NCBI RefSeq assembly: GCF_000172075.1
Contig: NZ_ABIC01000006.1
Span: 84,267 to 148,266 of the forward strand
DNA: 64,000 nt
DNA from: Shewanella benthica KT99
Lineage (GTDB): Bacteria; Pseudomonadota; Gammaproteobacteria; Enterobacterales; Shewanellaceae
Reading direction: 5' to 3'
A program made the position numbers and the translations under genes. Positions 36,512-49,586 of this stretch are shown here, one piece after another. Position 1 is the stretch's first letter. Every line of letters starts with the position of its first letter. The notes under the pieces were generated by a model that was given only the letters and a program-made list of their open reading frames with translations, made no database searches and was not told where the DNA came from.

Positions 36512-36793
36512 GTTTTAAGCTCATAAGTCGCTAATTTAGCCTCATATGTTATTTATTTTTTTCACTTATCTGTGCATATATGATCGGTATTTCTATCACT
36601 AGATGACTATTTAATGTGCTGGGAAGGCTACTTTCCTAACATAGCTAACTTTGTTATTCGATTTACTATGATCTGCTTCTGATTTTTGGCTATAATGAGC
36701 CCCGCCTCAAGTTTAATTTTTGAGTTTTGGGGTAAACCGCAATTTTTAAAATAATTTAAAACAAAAATTCCAACATTCTCTGGAGATAAGTGG
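36512..36793 (+). other. Leader region of the pet operon
   Basis: About 280 AT-rich bases separate the hflC terminator from petA. The promoter of the bc1 genes must lie here. I cannot name a specific regulator site. GGAG lies nine bases before the petA ATG. Confidence 0.4.
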
Positions 36794-37384
36794 ATGAGCA
36801 ATGCGCCAGTCGATACCGGACGTCGCAGATTTCTGACCGCAGCAACCGCAGTAGTAGGTGGTGTAGGTGCCGTCGCTGTAGCGGTTCCTTTTATAAAGTC
36901 ATGGAATCCGAGTGCCAAAGCGAAAGCTGCAGGCGCACCGGTTGAAGTAAATATCAGTAAAGTAGAGCCAGGTCAGTTGATCCGTGTCGAATGGCGTGGA
37001 AAACCTGTCTGGGTTGTGCGTCGTACCAAGGAGATTTTAACCAATCTTGCCACACTCGACAGTCAACTCCGCGATCCAGCATCGGCAGAAGAGCAACAGC
37101 CTGCTTATGCTAAAAATGCGGTTCGTTCGATCAATCCGGAGTATTTTATCGCGGTGGGACTATGTACTCACTTAGGTTGTTCTCCTACCTATTTACCGGA
37201 TACGTTCAGTGAGCAAGTTGAAGGCGTTCCTTCAGGCTTCTATTGTCCGTGTCATGGTTCTAAGTTTGATTTGGCTGGTCGCGTCTTCAAAGGTGTGCCA
37301 GCACCGTTGAACTTAGTTGTTCCACCACATCAGTATATCGATGCAGGCAATGTCATCATCGGTGTCGATCAAGGAGCAGCGTAA
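36794..37384 (+). CDS. petA: Ubiquinol-cytochrome c reductase Rieske subunit
   Basis: This is the [2Fe-2S] subunit of the cytochrome bc1 complex. A Tat-type signal anchor (GRRRFLTAATAVVGG, residues 9-23) keeps it membrane-bound on the periplasmic side. Cluster ligands are C124 and H126 in CTHLGC and C151 and H154 in CPCHGS, with the C129-C153 disulfide pair. Length is 196 residues. Its stop overlaps the cytochrome b start by one base (TAATG). Confidence 0.97.
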   Translation: MSNAPVDTGRRRFLTAATAVVGGVGAVAVAVPFIKSWNPSAKAKAAGAPVEVNISKVEPGQLIRVEWRGKPVWVVRRTKEILTNLATLDSQLRDPASAEEQQPAYAKNAVRSINPEYFIAVGLCTHLGCSPTYLPDTFSEQVEGVPSGFYCPCHGSKFDLAGRVFKGVPAPLNLVVPPHQYIDAGNVIIGVDQGAA

Positions 37385-38598
37385 TGATTAAGAATCTAGT
37401 TGATTGGATCGATGCTCGCATCCCGATGACGGCGACTTATAACCGTCATGTGGGTCAATATGCGACGCCAAAAAACTTTAACTTTTGGTACTTCTTCGGC
37501 TCACTTGCCATGCTAGTTCTGGTTAACCAGTTTCTGACAGGTATCTGGCTAACCATGAACTATGTGCCAACTGCAGAAGGCGCATTCGCATCAATCGAAT
37601 ACATCATGCGTGATGTCGAGTATGGCTGGTTGCTGCGCTATATGCACTCCACCGGCGCCTCGGCATTCTTCGTGGTGATCTACTTGCATATGTTCCGTGG
37701 TCTTATTTACGGTTCTTACCAGAAGCCAAGAGAACTACTTTGGTTATTCGGTATGCTTATCTTCCTGGTGCTAATGGCCGAAGCTTTCATGGGCTATCTG
37801 CTGCCATGGGGACAGATGTCATATTGGGGTGCTCAGGTTATTATCTCCTTGTTCGGTGCCATCCCTTTTATTGGTGATGACCTGACACTGTGGATACGTG
37901 GTGACTTCGTTGTCTCCGGGGCGACTCTGAACCGCTTCTTCGCGCTGCATGTTATTGCACTGCCTCTGGTCTTAGTGGTCCTGGTGTTCCTGCACTTGAT
38001 TGCCTTGCACGAAGTGGGTTCAAATAACCCGGATGGTATCGAGATCAAGAAGAATAAGGATGAAAATGGCTGGCCTATCGATGGTATCCCATTCCACCCT
38101 TACTACACAGTTAAAGACATTTTTGGCACCGCTTGCTTCCTGATTATCTTCTGTTATGTGCTCTTCTTTATGCCCGAAGGTGGCGGTTACTTCCTCGAAG
38201 GACCAAACTTCGAAGCGGCTAACTCGATGAAGACCCCAGAGCATATTGCACCAGTTTGGTATTTCACGCCTTTCTACGCGATATTACGTGCGATTCCCGA
38301 TAAGCTGTTTGGTGTAATGGGCATGGGACTCGCGATTGCGGTACTGTTTGTCCTGCCTTGGTTAGATCGTTGTAAGGTTAAGTCTGTTCGTTACCGTAGC
38401 CTGACACATAAGCTGAACTTAGCTCAGTTTGCCGTTTCATTCGTCATCCTAGGTTATTTAGGTGCTGTTCCGGCGACGCCTGAGCTAACGATTGCTGCGC
38501 GTGTCTTTACTCTGACTTACTTCGGCTTCTTCTTCTTCCTTTGGCTCTACAGTAAGAACGAGAAGACTAAACCTGTACCAGAGAGGTTGACTCACTAA
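37384..38598 (+). CDS. petB: Cytochrome b of the bc1 complex
   Basis: Cytochrome b carries the two b hemes and the quinone sites of the bc1 complex. The paired heme histidines are in MHSTGASAFFVVIYLHMF and LHVIALPLVLVVLVFLH. The Qo loop reads PVWY, a variant common in beta- and gammaproteobacteria in place of PEWY. It is a full-length fusion of 404 residues covering the cytochrome b6 and subunit IV parts, with about eight membrane helices. It overlaps both neighbours by one base. Confidence 0.97.
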   Translation: MIKNLVDWIDARIPMTATYNRHVGQYATPKNFNFWYFFGSLAMLVLVNQFLTGIWLTMNYVPTAEGAFASIEYIMRDVEYGWLLRYMHSTGASAFFVVIYLHMFRGLIYGSYQKPRELLWLFGMLIFLVLMAEAFMGYLLPWGQMSYWGAQVIISLFGAIPFIGDDLTLWIRGDFVVSGATLNRFFALHVIALPLVLVVLVFLHLIALHEVGSNNPDGIEIKKNKDENGWPIDGIPFHPYYTVKDIFGTACFLIIFCYVLFFMPEGGGYFLEGPNFEAANSMKTPEHIAPVWYFTPFYAILRAIPDKLFGVMGMGLAIAVLFVLPWLDRCKVKSVRYRSLTHKLNLAQFAVSFVILGYLGAVPATPELTIAARVFTLTYFGFFFFLWLYSKNEKTKPVPERLTH

Positions 38599-39320
38599 TG
38601 AAAAAATTACTGATTGCATTAGTTGCCTTAGTACCCACACTGGCATTTGCTTCGGGTTCGTCGGTCCATCTGGAGAGTGCTAACATAGATCTCAATGACA
38701 CAGAGTCATTACAACGTGGCCTCGATCTGTTCCAGCATAACTGTTCGGGTTGTCATAGCACTCAATATCAGCGATACAGCCGAGTAGCCGATGACTTAGG
38801 TATTTCTCTCGACGACATGCGTGAAAAATTCATGTTTGATGCAGATGCTAAGCCTGGCGACCTGATGGAAAATTCGATTCCAGAAGATGCAGCGGCTAAG
38901 TGGTTTGGTGCAACGCCACCGGATCTTACTCTGGTTGCTCGTGTTCGTGGTGAAGATTGGATCTACACTTACCTTAAAGGTTTTTATAAAGATGAGAATC
39001 GTCCATTTGGTGTGAACAATATCGTGTTCCCGTCGGTGGGTATGCCTCATGTGCTGGAGCACCTGCAAGGGATTCCTGTGAAAGAGGTCGTTAAGCAGGA
39101 AGATGGGACTGAAGTGACAACTATAGTGGCGACTGGTGGATCTCTGAATGCCGAAGAGTATGACCAAGTGGTTCGTGATATTACCGGCTTCCTAGTTTAC
39201 TCTGGCGACCCGGTAAAACTTGAGCGTGAAAGCTTAGGTTGGTGGGTGATGGGCTTCCTGTTTATCTTCTTAGTGTTAACTTACTTGTTGAAGAAAGAAT
39301 ACTGGAGAGATGTACACTAA
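38598..39320 (+). CDS. petC: Cytochrome c1 of the bc1 complex
   Basis: Cytochrome c1 passes electrons from the Rieske centre to soluble cytochrome c. A signal peptide (cleaved after AFA, about residue 18) precedes the heme-binding C49-S-G-C52-H53. The axial methionine is probably in GMPHVLEHL. A C-terminal membrane anchor lies at about residues 213-232 (GWWVMGFLFIFLVLTYLL). Length is 240 residues. A hairpin terminator follows. Confidence 0.96.
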   Translation: MKKLLIALVALVPTLAFASGSSVHLESANIDLNDTESLQRGLDLFQHNCSGCHSTQYQRYSRVADDLGISLDDMREKFMFDADAKPGDLMENSIPEDAAAKWFGATPPDLTLVARVRGEDWIYTYLKGFYKDENRPFGVNNIVFPSVGMPHVLEHLQGIPVKEVVKQEDGTEVTTIVATGGSLNAEEYDQVVRDITGFLVYSGDPVKLERESLGWWVMGFLFIFLVLTYLLKKEYWRDVH

Positions 39321-39357
39321 CCCCTTTTAAGGTTAGAATGTATCATCCGCATATTGT

Positions 39358-39382
39358 AAACGGGGGGCAATGCCCCTCGTTT
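39358..39382 (+). terminator. Terminator between petC and sspA
   Basis: AAACG plus a GGGGC core pairs with GCCCC and CGTTT to form an 11-bp stem with a 3-base loop, followed by a T-rich stretch (GCTTTCTGTTTTTT). It may only attenuate, since sspA follows at once. Confidence 0.75.
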
Positions 39383-39427
39383 GCTTTCTGTTTTTTGCTT
39401 TTGACATCAAATTCCCGGAGGGTATCA

Positions 39428-40057
39428 ATGGCTGTTGCTGCCAATAAACGCTCAATCATGACCCTGTATTCAGGTGCTGACGATCTCTATAGTCACCAAG
39501 TTCGTATCGTCTTGGCTGAGAAAGGAGTCACCGTTGATGTACTGGAGGCCGATCCAAGTGAGATGCCTGAAGATCTGATCGAGCTAAACCCGTACAATAC
39601 AGTTCCTACACTGGTCGATCGTGAATTAGTACTTTATAACTCACGTATCATCATGGAGTATCTGGACGAGCGTTTCCCGCATCCACCACTTATGCCTGTA
39701 TACCCGGTTTCACGTGGCCAGACTCGTCTGATGATGCACAGAATCGAACATGACTGGTATTCGCTGGTTGATCGTATCAGAAGTGGCGATCGTGCCGATG
39801 CGGCTCGTAAAGAGTTGCAGGAAAGCTTAACTGCAATTGCACCGATATTTACCGAGATGCCTTATTTCATGGCAGAAGAGTTCGGCCTGGCCGATTGTTA
39901 CTTGGGTCCATTATTATGGCGTCTACCGGTACTGGGAATCGAATTAGATAACCGTGCGGCTAAAGAAGTCAAAGCCTATATGACACGTCTATTCGATCGT
40001 GAATCATTTAAAGCTTCTCTTACTGAGACCGAGCGCGAAATGCGCATGGGTATCTAA
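39428..40057 (+). CDS. sspA: Stringent starvation protein A
   Basis: SspA binds RNA polymerase and alters promoter choice in starvation and acid stress. It has a glutathione-S-transferase fold without the catalytic residue: the thioredoxin-like part has DLYSHQVRIVLAEKG and NPYNTVPTLVDRELVLYNSRIIMEYLDER, followed by the helical domain. I chose the ATG at 39428, preceded by GGAGGG at ideal distance, which gives 209 residues; the frame is open further upstream into petC but that part has no family match. Its stop overlaps the sspB start (TAATG). Confidence 0.95.
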   Translation: MAVAANKRSIMTLYSGADDLYSHQVRIVLAEKGVTVDVLEADPSEMPEDLIELNPYNTVPTLVDRELVLYNSRIIMEYLDERFPHPPLMPVYPVSRGQTRLMMHRIEHDWYSLVDRIRSGDRADAARKELQESLTAIAPIFTEMPYFMAEEFGLADCYLGPLLWRLPVLGIELDNRAAKEVKAYMTRLFDRESFKASLTETEREMRMGI

Positions 40058-40575
40058 TGAAGCCTATGACACCAAATCGCCCATACTTGCTGCAAGCATA
40101 TTATGATTGGTTGATGGATAATGATCTTACCCCCCATGTGGTTGTTGACGCTTATGTGCCGGGAACTCAGGTTCCGCAACAATATGTGAAAGATGGTCAA
40201 ATTGTTCTCAATATCACATCGACTGCTGTAGGTGATTTGCAGATAGGGCATGATTTTATTGAGTTTAATGCTCGCTTTGGTGGTGTTTCTCAGCAAGTTG
40301 TCTTGCCTATGGCTGCAATTATAGCCATATATGCGAGAGAGAATGGTGCCGGAACTGTCTTCGATATGGAAGATGCTTATCAAGTCGAGGCTGAGTCTGA
40401 AGCAGCGGGTCTCTCTGTGGTGAAGCCTGAAAAAGCGACATTAACAGATACCAAGAGAGCGTTATCGTCTGTCGAATCTTCACTCAGTGAGACTCTTGTA
40501 CCTGAGTCTGCATCCGATAAAAAGTCGTCAGACCCAGAGCCTAAGAGTCGTGGTCATCTGACACTTGTTAAGTAA
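40057..40575 (+). CDS. sspB: ClpXP protease specificity-enhancing factor SspB
   Basis: SspB tethers ssrA-tagged proteins and other substrates to ClpXP. The substrate-binding domain (about 1-110) starts with NRPYLLQAYYDWLMDN. A long acidic, Ser-rich linker follows, and the C-terminal RGHLTLVK is the ClpX-binding tail. Length is 172 residues. It is coupled to sspA by a one-base overlap and followed by a strong terminator. Confidence 0.95.
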   Translation: MKPMTPNRPYLLQAYYDWLMDNDLTPHVVVDAYVPGTQVPQQYVKDGQIVLNITSTAVGDLQIGHDFIEFNARFGGVSQQVVLPMAAIIAIYARENGAGTVFDMEDAYQVEAESEAAGLSVVKPEKATLTDTKRALSSVESSLSETLVPESASDKKSSDPEPKSRGHLTLVK

Positions 40576-40594
40576 TGCTTACAGGTGAATCATT

Positions 40595-40622
40595 AAAGCC
40601 AGTCATATGACTGGCTTTTTTA
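40595..40622 (+). terminator. Rho-independent terminator of sspB
   Basis: An 11-bp perfect stem (AAAGCCAGTCA with TGACTGGCTTT) with a 2-base centre is followed by T residues. Confidence 0.9.
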
Positions 40623-40680
40623 TTACTTGTGGTGTGATAGCATCTGCCGCTGGCTTTAATTGTTAGGAAAACTTTGTTCC

Positions 40681-41271
40681 ATGTTGTTGATGATCGATAA
40701 CTACGATTCTTTTACTTTTAACTTAGTGCAGTACTTTCAGCAACTAGGTCAAGAGATCTTGGTTAAACGTAATGACGAGATCACCCTGGAAGAGATAGAG
40801 GCGTTAAAACCTGCATATTTGGTTATCTCCCCCGGGCCGTGTACACCGAATGAGGCGGGGATATCTCTTGCGGCTATCGAGCACTTTTCGGGTAAACTTC
40901 CCATCTTAGGTGTTTGTCTTGGCCATCAGGCTATCGCTCAGGTATTTGGCGCTAAGATTATTCGGGCTCAGCGAGTCATGCATGGTAAAACAAGTCAGAT
41001 TAACCATACTGATACTCGTCTATTTGCCTCGCTGAATGATCCCTTAACTGTGACACGTTATCACTCACTGATTGTTGAAACTATACCCGAAGATTTCATC
41101 TTAGATGCCTGGTTCGATGATCCCGTGCATGGAAGAGAGATCATGGCCATAAGTCATAAAATCCTGCCTCTATTCGGTGTTCAGTTTCATCCCGAATCTG
41201 TACTCACCGAGCAGGGACTCGAGCTATTACAGAATTTTCTCGATCTAGGTACTCAAACCAAGACTCGTTAG
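40681..41271 (+). CDS. pabA: Aminodeoxychorismate/anthranilate synthase glutaminase subunit
   Basis: The protein is a class I glutamine amidotransferase that supplies ammonia to PabB for folate synthesis, or to TrpE for tryptophan. The nucleophile cysteine is in GVCLGHQ and the His-Glu pair in FHPESV. The ATG at 40681 gives [14 protein letters not shown] and 196 residues, matching the family; the frame opens 21 bases earlier at a TTG. Since no trp genes are near and argD follows a few genes on, as in E. coli pabA-argD, the folate role is more likely. Confidence 0.9.
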   Translation: MLLMIDNYDSFTFNLVQYFQQLGQEILVKRNDEITLEEIEALKPAYLVISPGPCTPNEAGISLAAIEHFSGKLPILGVCLGHQAIAQVFGAKIIRAQRVMHGKTSQINHTDTRLFASLNDPLTVTRYHSLIVETIPEDFILDAWFDDPVHGREIMAISHKILPLFGVQFHPESVLTEQGLELLQNFLDLGTQTKTR

Positions 41272-41411
41272 CTTGTTACAAGTTTTCTGAAAAATCCTAA
41301 CTAATCCTTATCCCTTTTGTGATATAAATATGCGCAAAATAATATCAATGACCAAGTATGGCTTTCTTATCCTGGCGAGTCAGGATCATTAAAATAACAG
41401 TAGGAAGGATA

Positions 41412-43901
41412 ATGACAGGTTTGCTGCGAAATTCAGTTCTTAGTGTACTCACCATCGCTATTTTAAGTGGTTGTGCGGTATCAGACTCCAACTCTAATAT
41501 TCAATCACTTGCCCAAGTGAATCAAGCTTGGGTTGGTCCGGCTCTCGCCACACCTCCTAAAGTCGATGAGCTACTCACTCTGAACCAGATCATGGCAGAT
41601 CCTGATTGGATGGGACTGCTCGCCAAGGGAGCTTATTGGAGTGATGATAGCCAGTCAGTTTATTTTGCCCGTCAAGCACATGCTTCACCTATCAGAGACT
41701 ATTACAATCAAGGCGTGGATCAAGATATTGCTTCCTCGTTATCGCTAAATCAGCTTCATCTTGCGGATCAGCAACATGGAGTTATTAACAGTGAGATAAC
41801 TCGTAAAGCCTATATCTATCAAGGTAACCTGTTCGTTAAGGAGCTGGCTTCGGGAAAAATCTCTCAGTTAATCAGGCAGAACACTAACGTCGATGGAGTT
41901 CGTTTCCTCGATGGTGGCGACATCGCCTTCTGGCAAGGCGATCAGATATTTCGTATTCATCAAGACAGTGGCATGTTGGAGCAAATTGCTAACATTAACA
42001 TGGCGCCTGAGCCAAAAGGTGTTCAAGAGCCTGAGACCTATATCGCTAAACAACAGCAAAGATTGATCAAATACCTTGCTCTGCAACAGGATAAAGCCAA
42101 CAAGAAGCAAGCATATAAGGAAGATCTCAACAAGGTCGACCCAAGCATGGCATCTAAGACCTGGTACTTAGGCGACAAGGAAGTGGTGTCTGACTTAAGC
42201 CTTTCTCCCGATGGTCGCTATGTGCTCTTGTCTCTGATCGACAAGGAGTACAGCTGGCGAAGCGAGCACGACATCATGCCTAATTATCTAGGCAAGGAGG
42301 GTTATGTGGATGCTGTCCCGGCAAGAGCACGAGTCGCAGAGGATAATCCTCCTGGGGAGAGATTGGTTCTGTTGGATCTGAACACTCACACTAAGAAAGA
42401 CATTACCATCGAAGGGTTAAGCGGTTTCGATGAAGACGTACTGGCTAAAGTAAAGCGCGAAAATGCTAAGGCGAAAGGTGAGTCTTATAAGAGTGAGAAG
42501 GCACCGCGCAAGATCCAGTTGATGCAAGACTGGGGCTGGTCACAGAGCGCGGTCCAGTGGCAGAGTTCGGGCAATGGTGTTGCTATCATGCTCGAAGCCA
42601 TCGATAACAAAGACAGATGGATTGCTAGCCTTGATATGGGTAAAGGTACATTGAAGACTGAGCACAGACTTCATGACAATGCCTGGGTCAATTACACCTT
42701 CAATCAGTTCGGTTGGGTAACGGGTACAGATTCTCTTTATTATTTATCGGAAGAAACAGGCTACTCTCACCTTTATCTAAAGCAGCAAGGGAAGGAAGCT
42801 GAACCTCTAACTCAGGGCGAATTTGTGGTTAGCAGTGTCACCTTAGGCCCCAAGGCCGAGTTCATCTATTACAAGGCGAATAAGGCGCATCCTGGCATAG
42901 ATAATGTCTATCGGGTCAGTATTGCCACGGGTAAAGATGAGCAGCTGACTCAGTGGGATGGCCAGCTCGATTATAAACTCAGTCCTGACGGCAATAGCCT
43001 GTTGCTCAATGCTTCTCGTCGCACCGAACCCGCTGAGCTGTTTGTAAAAGTGATTGGTGGTGATCGTAAGCAGTTAACTCATTATACCAGCGAGGCATTT
43101 AAGAATTATCCATGGCAGGCTCCCGAAGTGGTTGTCGTTCCTTCCAGCCATGGAGCGGGTGAGGTATATGCCCGGGTATATCTGCCACAAGGTTATGATA
43201 AGACTCGAGCTGAAAAGTACCCAGCGGTGATTTTTAACCACGGTGCCGGATATTTGCAAAATGCTCACTACGGATTTTCCGGCTATTTTCGTGAGTTTAT
43301 GTTCCATAACCTGCTTACTCAGCAAGGTTATGTGGTAATGGATATGGATTATCGTGGTTCTAAAGGTTATGGCCGTGATTGGCGCACCGCGGTTTATCGC
43401 AATATGGGTCATCCAGAAGTGGAAGATCTTAAAGATGGTGTGAGCTGGATGGCAGCTAATACCAATGTCGATACGGCTAAAGTGGGTACCTACGGTGGTT
43501 CTTACGGTGGTTTCCTGACCTTTATGGCCTTGTTCACCGAGCCTGAATTATTTCAGGCCGGTGCAGCCCTGCGACCTGTGACGGATTGGGCTCATTATAA
43601 TGCGTCCTACACGTCAAATATCTTAAATACGCCGGACGTCGATGCAATTGCCTATGAACGTAGCTCTCCCATTGAGCACGCTCAAGGCCTGGAGAAGCCG
43701 CTGCTTATCATGTCCGGTGTACTCGATGACAATGTCTTCTTCCAGGATAGCGTACGTCTGGTGCAACGTTTGATTGAACTCGAGAAGCCCATGTTTGAAA
43801 CGGCTATCTATCCGGTGGAACCCCATGGCTTCAAGCAGCCATCGAGCTGGCTAGATGAGTACCGTCGTATCTATAAGCTGTTTGAGCAAGAGCTTAAGTA
43901 A
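41412..43901 (+). CDS. S9 family (prolyl oligopeptidase/DPP-IV type) lipoprotein peptidase
   Basis: The ATG at 41412 follows a strong AGGAAGG site and gives an 829-residue protein with a lipoprotein signal (IAILSGC, lipid cysteine at about residue 22). The middle region is the DPP-IV N-terminal beta-propeller (about 90-560). The C-terminal alpha/beta-hydrolase has the nucleophile S697 in GGSYGG, the aspartate in SGVLDDNV and the histidine in VEPHGF. It probably trims peptides after proline or similar residues in the periplasm. Its next residue D/N in the lipobox (A) favours outer-membrane sorting. Confidence 0.9.
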   Translation: MTGLLRNSVLSVLTIAILSGCAVSDSNSNIQSLAQVNQAWVGPALATPPKVDELLTLNQIMADPDWMGLLAKGAYWSDDSQSVYFARQAHASPIRDYYNQGVDQDIASSLSLNQLHLADQQHGVINSEITRKAYIYQGNLFVKELASGKISQLIRQNTNVDGVRFLDGGDIAFWQGDQIFRIHQDSGMLEQIANINMAPEPKGVQEPETYIAKQQQRLIKYLALQQDKANKKQAYKEDLNKVDPSMASKTWYLGDKEVVSDLSLSPDGRYVLLSLIDKEYSWRSEHDIMPNYLGKEGYVDAVPARARVAEDNPPGERLVLLDLNTHTKKDITIEGLSGFDEDVLAKVKRENAKAKGESYKSEKAPRKIQLMQDWGWSQSAVQWQSSGNGVAIMLEAIDNKDRWIASLDMGKGTLKTEHRLHDNAWVNYTFNQFGWVTGTDSLYYLSEETGYSHLYLKQQGKEAEPLTQGEFVVSSVTLGPKAEFIYYKANKAHPGIDNVYRVSIATGKDEQLTQWDGQLDYKLSPDGNSLLLNASRRTEPAELFVKVIGGDRKQLTHYTSEAFKNYPWQAPEVVVVPSSHGAGEVYARVYLPQGYDKTRAEKYPAVIFNHGAGYLQNAHYGFSGYFREFMFHNLLTQQGYVVMDMDYRGSKGYGRDWRTAVYRNMGHPEVEDLKDGVSWMAANTNVDTAKVGTYGGSYGGFLTFMALFTEPELFQAGAALRPVTDWAHYNASYTSNILNTPDVDAIAYERSSPIEHAQGLEKPLLIMSGVLDDNVFFQDSVRLVQRLIELEKPMFETAIYPVEPHGFKQPSSWLDEYRRIYKLFEQELK

Positions 43902-43920
43902 TTCGTTATCAATAGAAAAT

Positions 43921-43945
43921 AGGTCTCCAAGTGAGGCCTTTTTTT
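43921..43945 (+). terminator. Rho-independent terminator of the S9 peptidase gene
   Basis: AGGTCT pairs with AGGCCT (one G-T pair) over a 7-base loop, followed by seven T. Confidence 0.8.
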
Positions 43946-44112
43946 AGCTGGAGATCCTCATGAAAATTGGCTTTATCTGTATAAGCCAAACTCTGATACT
44001 TATTGGCAAAGCTAAAGGTATTCAATGCAGTTAATTCTCTGTAACTTATGCTAAATGAAGCAGATTAATGCTAAATTGTAACTATAAAGTTTTTATGAGG
44101 AAGTAGCTAAAC

Positions 44113-45255
44113 GTGGCGATATCGGTAGCCGGTGGTGTAAGGCCTGGAAAAATTATTGAGATCGAACACAGGTTGTATCAACAACTTATTGTCGGTAAAC
44201 AGAAATCTAACTCCATGTTTGATGAGCTCGATGTCGAGCTTGAAGATGATGCAAATAAATTGGCTATCGAGAGGGAGGCGGTTTTAGAGCGATTGGCTAA
44301 GCAGATCCAAGCGAAGCAGGTGTTTGAGGAGGTATCGGAACAACTAATCAATACGGTTATTAGTGCGATAGAGCACGGACTTTCTTCTCCTGAACAGGCG
44401 TTAACGCATTCAGGTATCAACGAAAATCAGTTGTTGATGTTAGACTTGTTGCAAGGTAAAAACGTAGATATCAATCGTCTTAAACCTCTGATCGAAGAGC
44501 AGGCATGGCTAGTGCGTGATCTGCTTAATATGGTTAATAGTGCCTCTTTTCGTCATCGTCGCCCCCAGCGTTCCGATGTGAAAGTCACCGATATTAAGCT
44601 AGTGCTTAATTTTATCGGCATCGAAAATATTAAGCTATTGATCCCTTATTTTTGCATTAGGAATTGGTTACCTAGCGGTCATGCCAACTTACTCTGGACC
44701 ACTCGAAAACTGTGGCGGTACTCGGTCGTGAGTGCTATTGCCGCTCAGGCCTTGGCTAAATTACACGAGAAGGACGGCTCCTTTGTCTATACCTGTACCT
44801 TACTCAGTCAGCTTGGTCCCTCTGTGGTGCTGAAAAATAGCGCTAAGCTGTTTGAACAGACCTGGGGTACCTGGCTAAGAGAGGCCAGTGGCTGTAGGGA
44901 CAAAGAAGTTTACGATGCGGTCGTTGCAACTGAGTTCCCTGCAGAGAGAGTCTACCATCTGGTCCTGGAGCATGGAAATAAGCTCAATTGGCAGTTGCTT
45001 CATTATCTCGATTTCAAAGATAGCGCCATGACTAAAGTCTTAGCCGAGCTAGATAATAACTTGAGTTATAAAGATCTTTCCGAGGATGCTGCCATGGTTG
45101 CCCGAGCCAATTGCTACGCTAAGGTGGTCTTATTGGAAGAGCTGAGCCAAATTGATCCTCAGGAGAAACGGATGATGTTTGACTATTATGAGTTATCTGC
45201 ACAAGAGGTCATTCGGCTCAAGGGACAGAATTACAAGAAGCTCAACATCATCTAG
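44113..45255 (+). CDS. HDOD domain protein
   Basis: The 380-residue protein carries an HDOD domain in its middle (about 110-310), recognisable from LLQGKNVDINRLKPLIEEQ, LLNMVNSASFRHRR, IKLVLNFIGIENIKLL and WRYSVVSAIAAQALA. HDOD domains are non-catalytic relatives of HD phosphohydrolases found in signalling and cyclic-di-GMP-linked proteins. No attached receiver or GGDEF domain is visible, so its partner is unknown. The start is GTG with GAGGAAG nine bases upstream. It is flanked by large intergenic gaps and is probably a single-gene unit. Confidence 0.82.
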   Translation: MAISVAGGVRPGKIIEIEHRLYQQLIVGKQKSNSMFDELDVELEDDANKLAIEREAVLERLAKQIQAKQVFEEVSEQLINTVISAIEHGLSSPEQALTHSGINENQLLMLDLLQGKNVDINRLKPLIEEQAWLVRDLLNMVNSASFRHRRPQRSDVKVTDIKLVLNFIGIENIKLLIPYFCIRNWLPSGHANLLWTTRKLWRYSVVSAIAAQALAKLHEKDGSFVYTCTLLSQLGPSVVLKNSAKLFEQTWGTWLREASGCRDKEVYDAVVATEFPAERVYHLVLEHGNKLNWQLLHYLDFKDSAMTKVLAELDNNLSYKDLSEDAAMVARANCYAKVVLLEELSQIDPQEKRMMFDYYELSAQEVIRLKGQNYKKLNII

Positions 45256-46911
<1,656 letters not shown>

Positions 46912-47060
46912 TTGACTGATATGAGCGAGAGATATCTATCTCTCGCTTGTTTGTCATTAGCAATACTTGAACCTTAGCCGTTAGCTGCTGGTCTTAATAG
47001 ATACTCATGCTAAAGATAAGCAAACGGTTGAGCGACAAGCAAGAGTGAGGAGATACAGAG

Positions 47061-48080
47061 ATGTTAATCATACGTCCTATCCGATCTAGCGACTATGAAG
47101 CGCTTTATCAAATAGCCGAAGAATCTGGTCATGGTTTTACTTCCTTGCCCGTTAACGAAGAGCTACTCAGGAACAAGATTGCTCGAGTGGAGGCTTCGTT
47201 TCAAAAGCAGGTCGATAAACCCTTCGATGAAGGTTACCTGATGGTACTCGAAGATACTGAGTCTGGTGAAGTTGTCGGCACTTGTGGCCTCGAAGCTGCT
47301 GTTGGCATGGAAGATGCCTTTTATCACTATCGTTTAGGCACTGAAGTGTATCACTCCGAGCAGATCGACGTGAGAAACGAGGTGGAAACTTTAACCTTAT
47401 GCCACGACTATACTGGCGCTGCAGAGCTATGTACCTTGTTCCTGCGTGATACCTATCGTAAAAATAACAACGGTAGACTGTTATCCCGTAGTCGCTTCTT
47501 ATTCTTAGCGCAGCACGCAGAGCGCTTCGGCGATACTGTGATCGCCGAGATGCGCGGAGAAAGTGATGACGCGGGGAATTCTCCCTTCTATGACTGGCTG
47601 CAAAAGCACTTCTTAGGCATAGATTTTGTCGAGGCCGATTACCTTTCGGGACTCGGACAAAAAGCCTTTATGGCTGAGATGATGCCTAAAAATACCGTGT
47701 ATGTGTGTTTGTTACCCGAAGAAGCACAGAAAGTGATTGGTGAGGTTCATGCTAACACCCGTCCGGCGTTAAATCTGCTTCAGGCTGAAGGTTTCAGGTG
47801 TCGTGGTTATGTCGATATTTTTGACGGCGGACCCACGGTCGAATGCAAATTGGCTGATATTCGTTCGGTAAGAGAAAGTCGCTTACTGACGATCACGATC
47901 GGTGCTGCTCCAGAATCTGATTTCAGTTTTATCATATCAAATACTCAATTAGCGAATTACCGCGCCACATCGGCTAAACTTCTGCTCACAGAAGATAGTG
48001 ATGTGGTCACTGTGTCAGCAGAACTTGCAGCAGGATTATTGCTGTCAGAGGGTGAGCAGATCCGTATTTTGGCTATGTAG
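47061..48080 (+). CDS. astA: Arginine N-succinyltransferase
   Basis: AstA starts the arginine succinyltransferase pathway by succinylating arginine with succinyl-CoA. The protein has 339 residues; the start MLIIRPIRSSDYEALYQIAEESGHGFTSLP, the segment SRSRFLFLAQHAERFGD and FFDG-type FDGGPTVEC near the end are family signatures of the GNAT-related AstA. GTGAGGAG precedes the ATG by eleven bases. It lies ten bases before astD. Confidence 0.95.
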   Translation: MLIIRPIRSSDYEALYQIAEESGHGFTSLPVNEELLRNKIARVEASFQKQVDKPFDEGYLMVLEDTESGEVVGTCGLEAAVGMEDAFYHYRLGTEVYHSEQIDVRNEVETLTLCHDYTGAAELCTLFLRDTYRKNNNGRLLSRSRFLFLAQHAERFGDTVIAEMRGESDDAGNSPFYDWLQKHFLGIDFVEADYLSGLGQKAFMAEMMPKNTVYVCLLPEEAQKVIGEVHANTRPALNLLQAEGFRCRGYVDIFDGGPTVECKLADIRSVRESRLLTITIGAAPESDFSFIISNTQLANYRATSAKLLLTEDSDVVTVSAELAAGLLLSEGEQIRILAM

Positions 48081-49550
<1,470 letters not shown>

Positions 49551-49586
49551 GTTTATAATGAAGCGATGCCGTTAAGGAAGAAATTG

